Positions 53,895 to 63,455 are shown, counted from the first letter of the stretch. The stretch: DNA of 64,000 bases from CALCHA01 sp035548175 (GCA_035548175.1 DASZTO010000072.1:1-64000), one strand, 5' to 3'. Notes: generated by a model not told the origin, from the letters alone. Numbers and translations: made by a program.

Positions 53895-56800
53895 ATGAAC
53901 GGAACATGCCCTCCACGGGGGGTTGCTGGTTCGCCGGGCCGCCGCGGTCGCTCACCAGCTGCCGCGGGCAGGTCGGCGACGCGCCGACGCTGGTCTATTC
54001 TAGCGGCCCTTTCGTCGGCCGTGGCCGGAGCCATCATCGCCGGCTGTTCGCCCTCGAGCAGCAACCCGCCCTCGACCCGCTCGGCCGCCAACCCGCTCTC
54101 GCTGCCCTTCTTTGACGCCAAGCTTCCCACCGACCAGCGCGTCGCCGATCTCGTCGGGCGCCTCACGCTCGAAGAAAAGGTCGCCCAAATGCAGATGGAC
54201 GCTCCGGCCATCCCGCGACTGGGCATCCCCGCCTATCACTGGTGGAACGAAGCCCTCCACGGCATCGCCCGCAACGGCGAAGCCACCGTCTTCCCCCAGG
54301 CGATCGGCATGGCCGCGACCTGGGACCCGGCGCTCCACCACCAGATGGCCCAGACGATCGCCGTGGAAACCCGCGCCAAGCACAACGCCGCCTTCCAGCA
54401 GGGCATCACCGCCATCTACACCGGGCTCGATCTCTGGTCGCCCAACATCAACATCTTCCGCGATCCCCGCTGGGGCCGCGGCCAGGAAACCTATGGCGAA
54501 GATCCCTTCCTGACCTCGCGCTTCGCCGTGGCCTTTGTCACCGGCATCCAGGGCGACGACCCCAAATACTTCACCGCCATCGCCACCCCCAAGCATTTCG
54601 CCGTCCACTCCGGTCCCGAGCCCGAGCGCCATCGCTTCGATCCCCAGCCCTCCGACCAGGACCTCTTCGCCACCTATCTGCCGGCCTTCGAGGCGGCCGT
54701 GCGCGAAGGCCACGCTTACTCCGTGATGGCGGCCTATAACAGCGTCGACGGCCTTCCCTGCTCGGCCAATCCGCGACTCCTCACAGACATCCTGCGCAAT
54801 CAATGGGGCTTCCAGGGCTATGTCGTTTCCGATGTCGATGCAATCAAAGACGTCTGGGAAAACCATCAGACCGTCGCCTCCCCCGAAGAAGCCGCCGCCA
54901 TCTCCGTCAAGGCCGGCTGCGATCTCAACGGCGGCACCACCTACAGCGCCCTCACCGCCGCCGTCCAAATGGGCCTCCTCAAGGAAGCGGATATCGACCG
55001 CTCCGTCACACGCTTGTTCACCGCACGCTTCAAACTCGGCCTCTTCGATCCCCCCGCGCAGGTGCCTCTGGCGACCCTCCCTCCCTCCGCCAACGACACC
55101 CGCGCCCACGATGCCCTGGCTCTCAAGGAAGCCGAAGAATCGCTGGTCCTCCTGAAAAACGACAGCGCCACGCTGCCGCTGGATAAGACCAGACTGCAAA
55201 CCCTCGCGGTGATCGGGCCGACCGCCGATTCAATCACGGCCCTCGTCGGCAACTACAACGGCACGCCGGCGCGCCCCGTCACCATCCTCCAGGGACTGCG
55301 CAACGCCCTCGAAGCCAACGGCGGCTCCGCCCGCGTCCTCTACGCCCCAGGTTGCCCCCTCGTCGAAGAAGAACTCCCCCTCGAAGAGCCCGTCCCCGCC
55401 TCCGCGCTCTACACCGACGACACCGAAAAAACCCACGGCCTGCTGGGCGATTACTATCCCACCTCCGCCTCCACGCGCCCCGTCCGCACGCGCATCGATC
55501 CCCAGATCGATTTCGACTGGTCCATCCAGGGCGACCGCGATCCGCTCCCCCTGGCCAATCAGGAAGGCGCCGGCGCAATGCCCGGCGCCGGCAGCACCTT
55601 CATCCACTGGACCGGCGATCTCGTCCCGCCCGAGACCGGCACCTACACGCTGGGGCTTTCCGCGCGCGACGCCTTCCGCCTCTATCTCGATGGCGAGTTG
55701 GTCGTCGATGAATGGACGCTCGGCGGAAGACGCTCGCACGGGGCGCGCGTGCACCTCGAAAAGGGCAAGGTCTATCACCTCGCCGTCGATTACCTGCATC
55801 CCCCTGCCGAGGCCCAGGACGTCGCCGCCGCCACGCGTCCCGCCGCCACTGAAATCGCCGCCGCCACCCAGCCCTTCAATCCCAATCCCCCGCCGCCCAC
55901 CGCCACCCGCCCGGGACGCCGCGGGGGAGGGGCGGCGGGCGGCGGGCGCGGATTCGCCGGACGCGGATTTGGCGGGCGCGGGCCACGCGCCCAGCCGCTC
56001 GATGCCGCCATCCAGTTGCGCTGGACCCGGCCCTCAAACGATGAAGTCGCCAACGGCCCCGAGCCCTACTACGCCGACGCCGTGCGCCTCGCCCAACGCG
56101 CCGATGCCACCATCCTCGTGCTGGGGCTCACCGCCGACCTCGAGCGCGAAGAGCACGACATCGATTACCGTGGATTCTTCGGCGGCGACCGCACCGCCAT
56201 CGAGTTGCCGCCAGTCCAGGAAGAATTACTCAAGCGCGTCACCGCCGCCGCCCAGCAGAATCACAAACCCGTCGTCCTCGTGCTCACCGCCGGCAGCGCC
56301 ATCGCCCTCCCCTGGGCCAGCCAGAATGTCCCCGCGATCCTCGACGCCTGGTACTCCGGCCAGGACGGCGGCACCGCCGTCGCCAACGCCCTCTTCGGCG
56401 TCGCCAATCCCGCCGGCCGGCTCCCCGTCACCTTCTACGCCGCCACCACCGACTTGCCCGCTTTCGAAGATTACTCCATGGCCGCCTCCGACCATTCCCC
56501 CGGCCGCACCTACCGCTATTTCACCGGCAAACCGCTCTATCCGTTCGGCTACGGGCTCTCCTATACCCATTTCTCCTACGCCGCCGCCGGCGCCCCCAAA
56601 TCCTCCGCCACCGACGCCGACCTCCCGGTCTCCTTCACCGTCACCAACTCCGGCGACCGCCCCGGCGATGAGGTCGCGCAGCTCTATCTCTCCCGCCCCG
56701 GCGCCCCCGCCGGCGTCCACGAATCGCTCGTGGGATTCCAGCGCCTCTCGCTCGCCCCTAAAGAATCCCGCACCGTCACCTTCACCGTCACCCCCTATCA

Positions 56801-56975
56801 GCTCGCCACCATCGACGCCGCCGGACGACGCCTCGTGCCCACCGGCGACATCACCCTGCGCTGCGGCGGCTCCTCGGCCCCCGATGCGGGCGTCACCTCC
56901 ACCGTCTCCCTCACCGGCCAGGTCGCCTCCCCAACCTACAAAATCGTGCCCCCTACCCTGGCCCAGCCCCAATAA
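53895..56975 (+). CDS. Glycoside hydrolase family 3 lipoprotein with PA14 insert
   Basis: A 1026-residue lipoprotein (signal ending AGAIIAGCSPSSS). The GH3 barrel has YHWWNEALHGIARNGEATVF, WGRGQETYGEDPFLTSRFAV, ATPKHFAVHSGPEPERHRFD and the nucleophile Asp313 in GYVVSDVDAIKDVW, a layout typical of beta-xylosidase/arabinosidase-type members. A PA14 domain (about residues 515-700) is inserted in the second domain and contains a Gly/Arg-rich stretch (GRRGGGAAGGGRGFAGRGFG). A fibronectin-III-like domain ends the protein. The ATG at 53895 has GGGAGG upstream. It stands alone on the plus strand, divergent from the DUF1206 gene. Confidence 0.93.
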   Translation: MNGTCPPRGVAGSPGRRGRSPAAAGRSATRRRWSILAALSSAVAGAIIAGCSPSSSNPPSTRSAANPLSLPFFDAKLPTDQRVADLVGRLTLEEKVAQMQMDAPAIPRLGIPAYHWWNEALHGIARNGEATVFPQAIGMAATWDPALHHQMAQTIAVETRAKHNAAFQQGITAIYTGLDLWSPNINIFRDPRWGRGQETYGEDPFLTSRFAVAFVTGIQGDDPKYFTAIATPKHFAVHSGPEPERHRFDPQPSDQDLFATYLPAFEAAVREGHAYSVMAAYNSVDGLPCSANPRLLTDILRNQWGFQGYVVSDVDAIKDVWENHQTVASPEEAAAISVKAGCDLNGGTTYSALTAAVQMGLLKEADIDRSVTRLFTARFKLGLFDPPAQVPLATLPPSANDTRAHDALALKEAEESLVLLKNDSATLPLDKTRLQTLAVIGPTADSITALVGNYNGTPARPVTILQGLRNALEANGGSARVLYAPGCPLVEEELPLEEPVPASALYTDDTEKTHGLLGDYYPTSASTRPVRTRIDPQIDFDWSIQGDRDPLPLANQEGAGAMPGAGSTFIHWTGDLVPPETGTYTLGLSARDAFRLYLDGELVVDEWTLGGRRSHGARVHLEKGKVYHLAVDYLHPPAEAQDVAAATRPAATEIAAATQPFNPNPPPPTATRPGRRGGGAAGGGRGFAGRGFGGRGPRAQPLDAAIQLRWTRPSNDEVANGPEPYYADAVRLAQRADATILVLGLTADLEREEHDIDYRGFFGGDRTAIELPPVQEELLKRVTAAAQQNHKPVVLVLTAGSAIALPWASQNVPAILDAWYSGQDGGTAVANALFGVANPAGRLPVTFYAATTDLPAFEDYSMAASDHSPGRTYRYFTGKPLYPFGYGLSYTHFSYAAAGAPKSSATDADLPVSFTVTNSGDRPGDEVAQLYLSRPGAPAGVHESLVGFQRLSLAPKESRTVTFTVTPYQLATIDAAGRRLVPTGDITLRCGGSSAPDAGVTSTVSLTGQVASPTYKIVPPTLAQPQ

Positions 56976-57062
56976 ATGCAGGAAATGCAGGAGCGTCCTC
57001 TTCCGTCCCAATTTTACCCATTGAACCACGCCCCCAATTGAACCCGCCCGCCTGAACCCGCC

Positions 57063-58058
57063 CTACCGCTTCCCGCCCTGCGCCCCCTTCAGCACCGCGC
57101 TCACCGATTGGTTCAGGTGAATCCGCTTGATCGCCTCGCCCATCAGCGGCGCCACCGACAGCACCGTGATCCGATCGCGGATCGGCTCCAGCCGGTCGCA
57201 TGTCGGAATCGTGTCCGTGATGATCAGCTTCTCGATCGGCGAGCGCGCGATCCGCTCCACCGCCTGCCCCGCGAACACCCCGTGCGTCGCCGTCACCAGT
57301 ATCCGCCGCGCCCCGTGCTCCTTCAGGATTTTCGACGCCTCCGTGATCGTGCCCCCCGTCGTGATCATGTCGTCGAACATCAGCACCGTCTTGCCTTCGA
57401 TCTCCCCGACGATGTTGGTCATCGCCACGGAGGTGGCGGACTTGCGCCGCTTGTCGATAAACGCCAGATCCGCGTTGAGCTTCTCCGCGTAAAAGGACGC
57501 CGCCTTCAAATTCCCCGGATCCGGCGACACGATCGCCAGACCGTTGCAGTCCGCCGTCAGCGACGGCAACTCCTTCACGAAATAATTCGACAGCACCGGG
57601 CTGGCCAGCAGGTGATCCATCGGAATGTCGAAAAATCCCTGCACCTGCGCCGCGTGCAGGTCCATCGCTATGACGCGGTCCGCACCCGCCGCCGTGATCA
57701 GGTTCGCCACCAGCTTCGCCGTGATCGGCGTGCGGCCCTCGGATTTGCGGTCCTGCCGCGCATAGCCGAAATAGGGAATCACCGCCGTGATCCGCTCCGC
57801 CGACGCCCGCTTCAGGCAGTCGATCCAGATCAGCAGCTCCATCAGGTATTCGTTCACCGGAGTGGAGGTGGACTGCACGACGAAGCAATCGCGACCGCGC
57901 ACGTCCTCATCCAGCTTCACGATCAATTCGCCGTCGGGAAACGAGTCCACCCGCGCCTTGCCCACCGGAATCCCGATCTCCGCGCACAGCCGCTCCGTAA
58001 ACGTCGCGCTGGCGCGGCCGGCAAATACCTTCATCGAATCGGCGAGCGGAACGGACAT
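57063..58058 (-). CDS. prs: Ribose-phosphate pyrophosphokinase
   Basis: A 331-residue PRPP synthase. The start region MKVFAGRASATFTERLCAEI, the ATP-binding RQDRKSEGRTPITAKLVANL, the metal-binding DLHAAQVQGFFDIPMDHLLA and the PRPP loop VLMFDDMITTGGTITEA are all canonical. The end, VAPLMGEAIKRIHLNQSVSA, is typical of the class I enzyme. Several start codons are possible; ATG 58058 (MSVPLADS) gives the usual length, while TTG 58097 would overlap the upstream gene. It is coupled to the GlmU-type gene, the classic glmU-prs order. Confidence 0.95.
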   Translation of the reverse strand: MSVPLADSMKVFAGRASATFTERLCAEIGIPVGKARVDSFPDGELIVKLDEDVRGRDCFVVQSTSTPVNEYLMELLIWIDCLKRASAERITAVIPYFGYARQDRKSEGRTPITAKLVANLITAAGADRVIAMDLHAAQVQGFFDIPMDHLLASPVLSNYFVKELPSLTADCNGLAIVSPDPGNLKAASFYAEKLNADLAFIDKRRKSATSVAMTNIVGEIEGKTVLMFDDMITTGGTITEASKILKEHGARRILVTATHGVFAGQAVERIARSPIEKLIITDTIPTCDRLEPIRDRITVLSVAPLMGEAIKRIHLNQSVSAVLKGAQGGKR

Positions 58059-58089
58059 AGGCATTTTCCCGGGGAACATCAGCAGCCAT

Positions 58090-59031
58090 TTACTCAATCA
58101 TGGCGCCGGGCGGCACCAGCGTGTTGGGCGGAATCCGCCGGCCCGGCGCGATGTGCGCGCCCGTGCCTATCCACGCGAACGGTTCCACCACCGTATCTTG
58201 GCCGATGGATGCCCCGAATTCAATCCACGTGTTCGCCGGCGACACCAGCGTCACCCCGTTCTCCATGTGCATCCTCTGTATCCGCCGCTGCATCACCTCC
58301 GCCACCTCCGCCAGCTCCCCCCGCGTGTTGATCGACAGCACATCCTCCGGCGGCACCGACGGCAACGCCTCGATCCGCCTGCCCATCCGCTGCAAAATCG
58401 CCAGCGTGTCCGTCAGGTAATACTCCCCCTTCTTGTTGTTGGGCTGCACCTTGTCCAACGCCGCAAAAAGATCCCGCGCCTTGAACATCCAATACGTCGG
58501 ATTCACTTCCCTGATCGCTCGCTGCTCCGCCGTCGCATCGTTGTGCTCCACGATGCCCGTCACGTTCCCCGCACCGTCGCGCACGATCCGCCCATATCCC
58601 CCCGGATTCTCCAGCATCGCCGTCGCCAGCGTCACCGACGCCCTCGATGTCACATGCTTGTCGGCCAACTTCATCAATGTCTCCGCCCGAATCAGCGGCC
58701 CGTCGCCCCCCAGCACAAACACATGATCGTTCTCCCCCGCTCCCTCATTCGCCTCCACCTGCGGCCGCGCCACCATCACCGCATGCCCCGTCCCCTTCTG
58801 CTCATGCTGAATCACCCACGTGATGTCCACCGCATCCCTATACGTGGAAATCACCCGATCCCGATCATGCCCGATCACCACATACAGCCGCGTCACCCCC
58901 GCCTCCCGGCACGCATCCAGCACGTACGAAAGCATCGGCCGCCCGCAGATCGGATGCAGCACCTTCACCATATCAGACTTCATCCGCGTCGCTTTTCCAG
59001 CGGCAAGAATAATGGCCGAAAGAGACATCAT
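58090..59031 (-). CDS. GlmU-type uridylyltransferase lacking most of the acetyltransferase domain
   Basis: A 313-residue nucleotidyltransferase. The pyrophosphorylase motif is LSAIILAAGKATRMKSDMVK followed by VLHPICGRPMLSYVL. The active-site region includes QHEQKGTGHAVMVARP, VLGGDGPLIRAETL and GYGRIVRDGAGNVTGIVEHN. The linker (EYYLTDTLAILQRMGRRIEA, INTRGELAEVAEVMQRRIQR) matches GlmU. The left-handed beta-helix that carries the acetyltransferase is cut to about 50 residues (FGASIGQDTVVEPFAWIGTG). Full-length GlmU is about 450 residues. It precedes prs, as glmU does in many bacteria. It likely makes UDP-GlcNAc only, so the acetylation step must be done elsewhere. Confidence 0.85.
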   Translation of the reverse strand: MMSLSAIILAAGKATRMKSDMVKVLHPICGRPMLSYVLDACREAGVTRLYVVIGHDRDRVISTYRDAVDITWVIQHEQKGTGHAVMVARPQVEANEGAGENDHVFVLGGDGPLIRAETLMKLADKHVTSRASVTLATAMLENPGGYGRIVRDGAGNVTGIVEHNDATAEQRAIREVNPTYWMFKARDLFAALDKVQPNNKKGEYYLTDTLAILQRMGRRIEALPSVPPEDVLSINTRGELAEVAEVMQRRIQRMHMENGVTLVSPANTWIEFGASIGQDTVVEPFAWIGTGAHIAPGRRIPPNTLVPPGAMIE

Positions 59032-59148
59032 GCACTCCCTTGCGCATTGAAAGCCGATGATTGTAAACCTTCAGCCGGCCTCGACAAATTGCCTCGGCAT
59101 GACAACCCACCCCGCGCACGCGGCGGCGCAGCCTTCCACGTCGCTCGA

Positions 59149-60078
59149 TCATGCGCCCATCGGCCGCATGGCCCGCTTCCGCCGTGGCCGGTGCGGCGCA
59201 TCCGCCCGCCGCTGCTTCCCGTTCGCCGTCGCCGGGGCCGACACCTGCGGGTCCGGCGACCCCGACAACGGCGCCCCTTCCGCCGTTTCCGCCAGCCGCT
59301 CCTGCAGCTGCGCCGCGTAATTCGGCGACAGCTCGAAGCCCAGATATTCCCGATGCAGCTTCTTGGCCGTGATCAGCGTCGAGCCGCTCCCCGCAAAGGG
59401 ATCCATCACCAGCTCCCCCGCGTGTGATGACACCTTGATGATCCGCGCCAGCAATTGCTCGGGCATCTGGCAGCCATGAAATCCCGCCCGCTCCTTGAAC
59501 GTGCCGCACACCCGCGGAAAATACCACGTCGTGTCCCCCGGATCGAAACCCTGCGGCAAATCCTGCGGCCGCAGAATCCACGTGTCATCCGGCAGCCGCC
59601 CCTTGGCGTTCGCCCGGGCGTCCGCATACACGAGCTGCCGCGCCGATGGCACCCGGATCGCATCCGCGTTGAACGTAAAATTCCGCGCATCTTTCACAAA
59701 ATGAAACAGATGCGTGTGCGACCGCGAAAACTTCGCCTTGCAGTTCACCCCGAACGTGTAATACCAGATCACCCACGACCGGCAGGTCAGCCCCAGCTCG
59801 CGCTGAAAAATCAGCTTCAATTCCGCCGCGAAATCGTCCCCGATCGCCAGCCAAAACGTCCCCGCGGGCTTGAGCGCGCGCACCAGCGCCGCGCCCCAGC
59901 GGCGTGTCCACTCGAGGTACTCCTCCGCCGCCTTTTTGTCCTCGTACACATCATACTGATAGCCAATGTTGAAGGGCGGATCGGCAAACGCCAGATCGAC
60001 GCATCCCTCCGGCAACGCGTTCATGCCCGCAATACAGTCGCCGTTGTGTACCAGATTCCGAGGCATCTCAGAATTCAT
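59149..60078 (-). CDS. Site-specific DNA methyltransferase (beta-class N6-A/N4-C)
   Basis: A 309-residue DNA methyltransferase. The catalytic motif DPPF comes first (LAFADPPFNIGYQYDVYEDK, Asp33) and the AdoMet-binding motif near the end (ELVMDPFAGSGSTLITAKKL, Asp226), the order of beta-class enzymes. The variable middle (about residues 95-200) would contain the target-recognition region. A basic, Pro/Arg-rich tail of about 40 residues ends the protein. ATG 60078 has AGGA upstream. No restriction endonuclease is next to it, so it appears to be an orphan methylase; the target sequence is unknown. Confidence 0.9.
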   Translation of the reverse strand: MNSEMPRNLVHNGDCIAGMNALPEGCVDLAFADPPFNIGYQYDVYEDKKAAEEYLEWTRRWGAALVRALKPAGTFWLAIGDDFAAELKLIFQRELGLTCRSWVIWYYTFGVNCKAKFSRSHTHLFHFVKDARNFTFNADAIRVPSARQLVYADARANAKGRLPDDTWILRPQDLPQGFDPGDTTWYFPRVCGTFKERAGFHGCQMPEQLLARIIKVSSHAGELVMDPFAGSGSTLITAKKLHREYLGFELSPNYAAQLQERLAETAEGAPLSGSPDPQVSAPATANGKQRRADAPHRPRRKRAMRPMGA

Positions 60079-60267
60079 GTGGCATCCTGTTACAAGGAGT
60101 CGTTGAGGTCGCCGCTGCCGAATATGGTGCGGTAGTATACGAACCGCACGCCGGAAAATCGCGCCAAAATCCGTTCCGCCCCATTAAGAAACGCGCGACA
60201 GGTTATCCACATCTCGGAACTTGCGCAGCCCGCGCAACCCGCAGCCGCAAGCCGCCGCCCGCACGAA

Positions 60268-61371
60268 TCACCGCGGCGACCCGCTCGTCTCCGGCACCCG
60301 CGATTCCTTCGCCCGCGCCTCCGACCCCCCTCCCGCCTTCCTCGGAAACGCCAGGCTCGCCAGCGCCGCCACCGCCAGCCCCGTCAATATCACCGCCAGC
60401 GAAACCCCCTCCGTGATGTGCCAGTCCGGATCCGGCGCGTGCGCCATCGCCGCGTACCCATCCGACGCCAGCGGCAGCAGCATCTTGATCCCCACGAACG
60501 CCAGGATGAACGATAGCCCGTGCCTCAGATAGTGAAACCGGTCGATCACCGACGCCAGCAGGAAGTACATCGAGCGCAGCCCCAGAATCGCAAACACGTT
60601 TGACGTGAACACCAGAAACGTGTCCTTGGTGATGCCGAAAATCGCCGGAATCGAGTCCAGCGCAAAAATTAAATCCGTGAACTCGATGCACAGCAGCACC
60701 ACGAACAGCGTCGTCGCAAATCGCCGGCCGTTGACCTTGGTGAAAAAATTCTTGCCTACAAAGCCCGGATGAATCGGCAACGCCTTATGCGCGAACCGGT
60801 ACGCCAGCGAACGCGAGGGATCCCGCTCCGCGTCCCCCCCAAAAAACATCTTGCAGCCCGCCAGCAGGATGAAGCCGCCGAAGATGTAGATGACCCAGTG
60901 AAACTCCGCCAGCAGCGCCCCGCCCAGAATGATCATCAGCGCACGCATGAACAGCGCCCCGAGCACCCCCCAGAACAGCACGCGATGCTGCAGCTCCGGC
61001 GGCGTGCGGAAAAAATTCAGCAGCAGCACGAACAGAAAGACGTTGTCCGCCGAAAGCGACAGCTCCACCAGATAACCCGTGACGAACTGCAGCGCCGCCG
61101 GTTTTCCCTCCGTCGGATGGTAATACGCCTCATGCCGCGCCAGCAGTCGCGGATCGTGGATGATCCCCAGGTCCAGCCAGTGGTGCTGATAAGCCAGGTA
61201 CACCAGCCCGACGAACCCGCACGCCGCCAGCACCGGCACCAGCGCCCCGAACGCCGCTTCCTTGAGCTGAATCGCGTGAGGCTTGCGGTGCAGAACGAAC
61301 AGATCCAGGGCCAGCAGCGCCAGAATGAACGCGAGGAACAATCCCCAGGCAAGCAGGTGATTGGGGTTCAT
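60268..61371 (-). CDS. TerC-family membrane protein
   Basis: A 367-residue protein with about nine membrane helices of the TerC/Alx family, implicated in tellurite resistance, manganese export or pH response in other bacteria. The acidic membrane motifs are present: VTGYLVELSLSADNVFLFVL and CIEFTDLIFALDSIPAIFGI. The segment KMFFGGDAERDPSRSLAYRF matches the family's central loop. A hydrophilic tail of about 25 residues follows. No yybP-ykoY riboswitch could be recognised in the 243-base leader, although that element often precedes such genes. Confidence 0.9.
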   Translation of the reverse strand: MNPNHLLAWGLFLAFILALLALDLFVLHRKPHAIQLKEAAFGALVPVLAACGFVGLVYLAYQHHWLDLGIIHDPRLLARHEAYYHPTEGKPAALQFVTGYLVELSLSADNVFLFVLLLNFFRTPPELQHRVLFWGVLGALFMRALMIILGGALLAEFHWVIYIFGGFILLAGCKMFFGGDAERDPSRSLAYRFAHKALPIHPGFVGKNFFTKVNGRRFATTLFVVLLCIEFTDLIFALDSIPAIFGITKDTFLVFTSNVFAILGLRSMYFLLASVIDRFHYLRHGLSFILAFVGIKMLLPLASDGYAAMAHAPDPDWHITEGVSLAVILTGLAVAALASLAFPRKAGGGSEARAKESRVPETSGSPR

Positions 61372-61614
61372 ATCGAAATTCCGGGGGTCTCTTCACAGCG
61401 GGCTGCCGGAATACTCTAGCCGCAGAATGCCCCGTGGAAAATGCCCTCCCCGTGTCCGGTCTCGGATTCCGAAATATCCGCCCCAGCCTTTGAGAAAGAC
61501 AAACGCACCGCCGCCGCCAAAATCCTCCCCGGATTGCCGAAAAACCCCTCCATCCCCCGCTTCTCAGGGATCCTTTGCCGCCGATGCGTGCCGGATCCCC
61601 GCCCCCGCGCGGCC

Positions 61615-62247
61615 CTACACTTTCGTCCGGCCGTTGATGGCGTCGGCCAAAATCGCCTTGTTCGAGTATTCGATCTGCGCCCCGGCAGGCAGCCCGCGGG
61701 CAAGGCGGGTGACCGCCACGCTCGGAGCCACGTACGCGAGTTCCTGCTGGATGTACAGCGCCGTGCCGTCCCCCTCCATCGTCGGATTCGTCGCCAGGAT
61801 GATTTCACGCACCGCCGACGGCGTGCCGTCGGCGGCCGGCTTGAGGCGGTCCAGAAGCTGCGGGATCGTCAGGTCCACGGGGGTGATGTGCTCCAGCGGG
61901 GCGATCCGCCCCAGCAGGACGTGGTAAACGCCCTTGTAAATGCCCGTCGCTTCGAGTTGCAGCAGGTCTTTGGGCTGCTCCACGACGCAGATCACCGAGT
62001 GATCGCGTTCCCCATCCGCGCAGATGGCGCAGGGATCCGTCTCCGTCAGGTTGAAGCAGATCGAGCAGTGCTTCACCTGCTCTTTGACGGCGCGAATCGC
62101 CTCCGCCAGCGCCAGCGCGTCGTCGGGACTGCCTTTGAGCAGGTGAAACGCCATGCGCTCGGCGGAGCGCGCCCCCACGCCCGGCAGGCGGCCGAGCAGG
62201 TCGATCAGCCGCCGGAGCGACTCGGTGTAATGGGTGTTGTTGGCCAT
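61615..62247 (-). CDS. recR: Recombination protein RecR
   Basis: A 210-residue DNA-repair protein of the RecFOR pathway. The N-terminal helix-hairpin-helix is LRRLIDLLGRLPGVGARSAE, the zinc finger is CSICFNLTETDPCAIC, and the TOPRIM domain starts VICVVEQPKDLLQLEATGIY and contains IILATNPTMEGDGTALYIQQ. The end (LARGLPAGAQIEYSNKAILA) is typical. It follows ebfC by 20 bases in the conserved ebfC-recR order. The dnaX gene that usually precedes this pair is not in the window. Confidence 0.96.
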   Translation of the reverse strand: MANNTHYTESLRRLIDLLGRLPGVGARSAERMAFHLLKGSPDDALALAEAIRAVKEQVKHCSICFNLTETDPCAICADGERDHSVICVVEQPKDLLQLEATGIYKGVYHVLLGRIAPLEHITPVDLTIPQLLDRLKPAADGTPSAVREIILATNPTMEGDGTALYIQQELAYVAPSVAVTRLARGLPAGAQIEYSNKAILADAINGRTKV

Positions 62248-62267
62248 GATCCTGAATGCCGCCGTGG

Positions 62268-62630
62268 TTAGAAACCGGGAGGCTGCGCGCCGCCCATGAG
62301 GCCCTTGAAGGCGGACATGTCGATGTCGCCCGCCGCCCCCTGCATTTCCTTCTGCACCATTTCCTGCACGTTCTTGATCGCCTGGTTCACGGCCGCGCGC
62401 GTCAGGTCCGCAAGCAATTCGGTGTCGGTCAGCGGCGCGGAAGTCGCATACGTGATGCTGACGATTTCCATCAACCCGTTCGCCGTCGCCGTCACCAGCG
62501 CCCCGCCCGCTTCCCCCGTCCCCCGAATCTGCGGCAACCGGGCCTGCACTTCCTGCATCTTGGCCTGCATTTCACGCGCCTTGGCCATCATGGGGCCAAG
62601 CTGGGAGAGGGCTTTGAAATTGTCGAACAT
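62268..62630 (-). CDS. ebfC: YbaB/EbfC nucleoid-associated protein
   Basis: A 120-residue DNA-binding protein of the YbaB/EbfC family. It has the helical N-terminus (LGPMMAKAREMQAKMQEVQA), the beta strands TATANGLMEIVSITYATSAP and the C-terminal helix LTRAAVNQAIKNVQEMVQKE. The family binds DNA as a tweezer-shaped dimer and is encoded next to recR in most bacteria, as here. Confidence 0.94.
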   Translation of the reverse strand: MFDNFKALSQLGPMMAKAREMQAKMQEVQARLPQIRGTGEAGGALVTATANGLMEIVSITYATSAPLTDTELLADLTRAAVNQAIKNVQEMVQKEMQGAAGDIDMSAFKGLMGGAQPPGF

Positions 62631-62743
62631 GCGAATTGTCCGTAGGTGAGCAAAGCAATGATTTTAGGCGCAATGACGAGAAATTTCATGCGGGCTTCTT
62701 GGCCGGGGGCTCGTGCGGGGGTGCTCGTGACCCGGTGCGTGAA

Positions 62744-63406
62744 CTACGCGCGGCGCTTCTTGAGGGCTGGCTTTCGTGGCCTGCGTCGCAGATACCTGGC
62801 GATCAGTTGTTCCACCGCGGGCCGGACGGCGCGGGCGGCGTCGTCGCGGTCGTGGGTCTGACGCAGGATCAGGGCGCCCTCGATCAGCGCGGCGTAGCAG
62901 TCGGCAAACGTCTCGGCGTTGTGCGGGGTGGCGCCGGCCGCTTCAGCCATCTTGCGCCAGTTCTCGCGGGTCTTGCGCTTATACGCGGCGGCGGCCTGAT
63001 GGATCGGATCGTGCGGGTTGGGAAATTCGATGGCGCTGTTGAGGAACATGCAGCCGTGGAACGCCGGATGGTTGAACCACCGGTCGAGAAGGTCGAGCAG
63101 CGCGAGCGGGTAGCGGGCGACGTCGTCCCCCGCCAGGGTGCGCAGGGCCTCGGCCCAGGCCTGGGATTCCCACTCGTCGCGGCGCTCGACGGCGGCGACC
63201 ATCAGGTCGTCCTTGCTGTCGAAATGCTTGTAGAAGGTGGTCTTCGTGACCCCGGCGGCGGCGATGATGCGATCGACGCCGATCGCGTTGAAGCCGTGGC
63301 GATAAAAAAGGTCGACGGCGGCGGCGATCAGGCGCTCGCGGCCGGTGCGCGGCGTGTCGGCCTGGCCGAGGAGCTCGAGGGCGGACTTCATGGCGGTCGC
63401 AGTCAT
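62744..63406 (-). CDS. TetR-family transcriptional regulator
   Basis: A 220-residue repressor-type regulator. The DNA-binding domain is at residues about 22-70 (RLIAAAVDLFYRHGFNAIGV, IIAAAGVTKTTFYKHFDSKD). The ligand-binding part (WFNHPAFHGCMFLNSAIEFP) matches the TetR_C group with a GCMFLNSAIEFP-like stretch. A basic tail (YLRRRPRKPALKKRRA) ends it. ATG 63406 has AGGA upstream. The divergent neighbour is a tautomerase gene, and a 17-base palindrome lies between them, so it probably controls that gene and itself. Confidence 0.93.
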   Translation of the reverse strand: MTATAMKSALELLGQADTPRTGRERLIAAAVDLFYRHGFNAIGVDRIIAAAGVTKTTFYKHFDSKDDLMVAAVERRDEWESQAWAEALRTLAGDDVARYPLALLDLLDRWFNHPAFHGCMFLNSAIEFPNPHDPIHQAAAAYKRKTRENWRKMAEAAGATPHNAETFADCYAALIEGALILRQTHDRDDAARAVRPAVEQLIARYLRRRPRKPALKKRRA

Positions 63407-63455
63407 GAGCGCTTCCTGTCGGGAGTCGTCATCGTACACCGCCGCGCGGGCGGAG

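Noticed and set aside
60203..60211. TTATCCACA, a perfect DnaA box, upstream of the methyltransferase
   Set aside because: Only one box, no cluster, no AT-rich region and no dnaA or dnaN nearby; it may be chance. It is not offered as an origin despite the skew change at 62.6 kb.
61372..61614. yybP-ykoY manganese riboswitch in the TerC leader
   Set aside because: TerC genes often have it, but I could not find the conserved core sequence or stems in this 243-base region.
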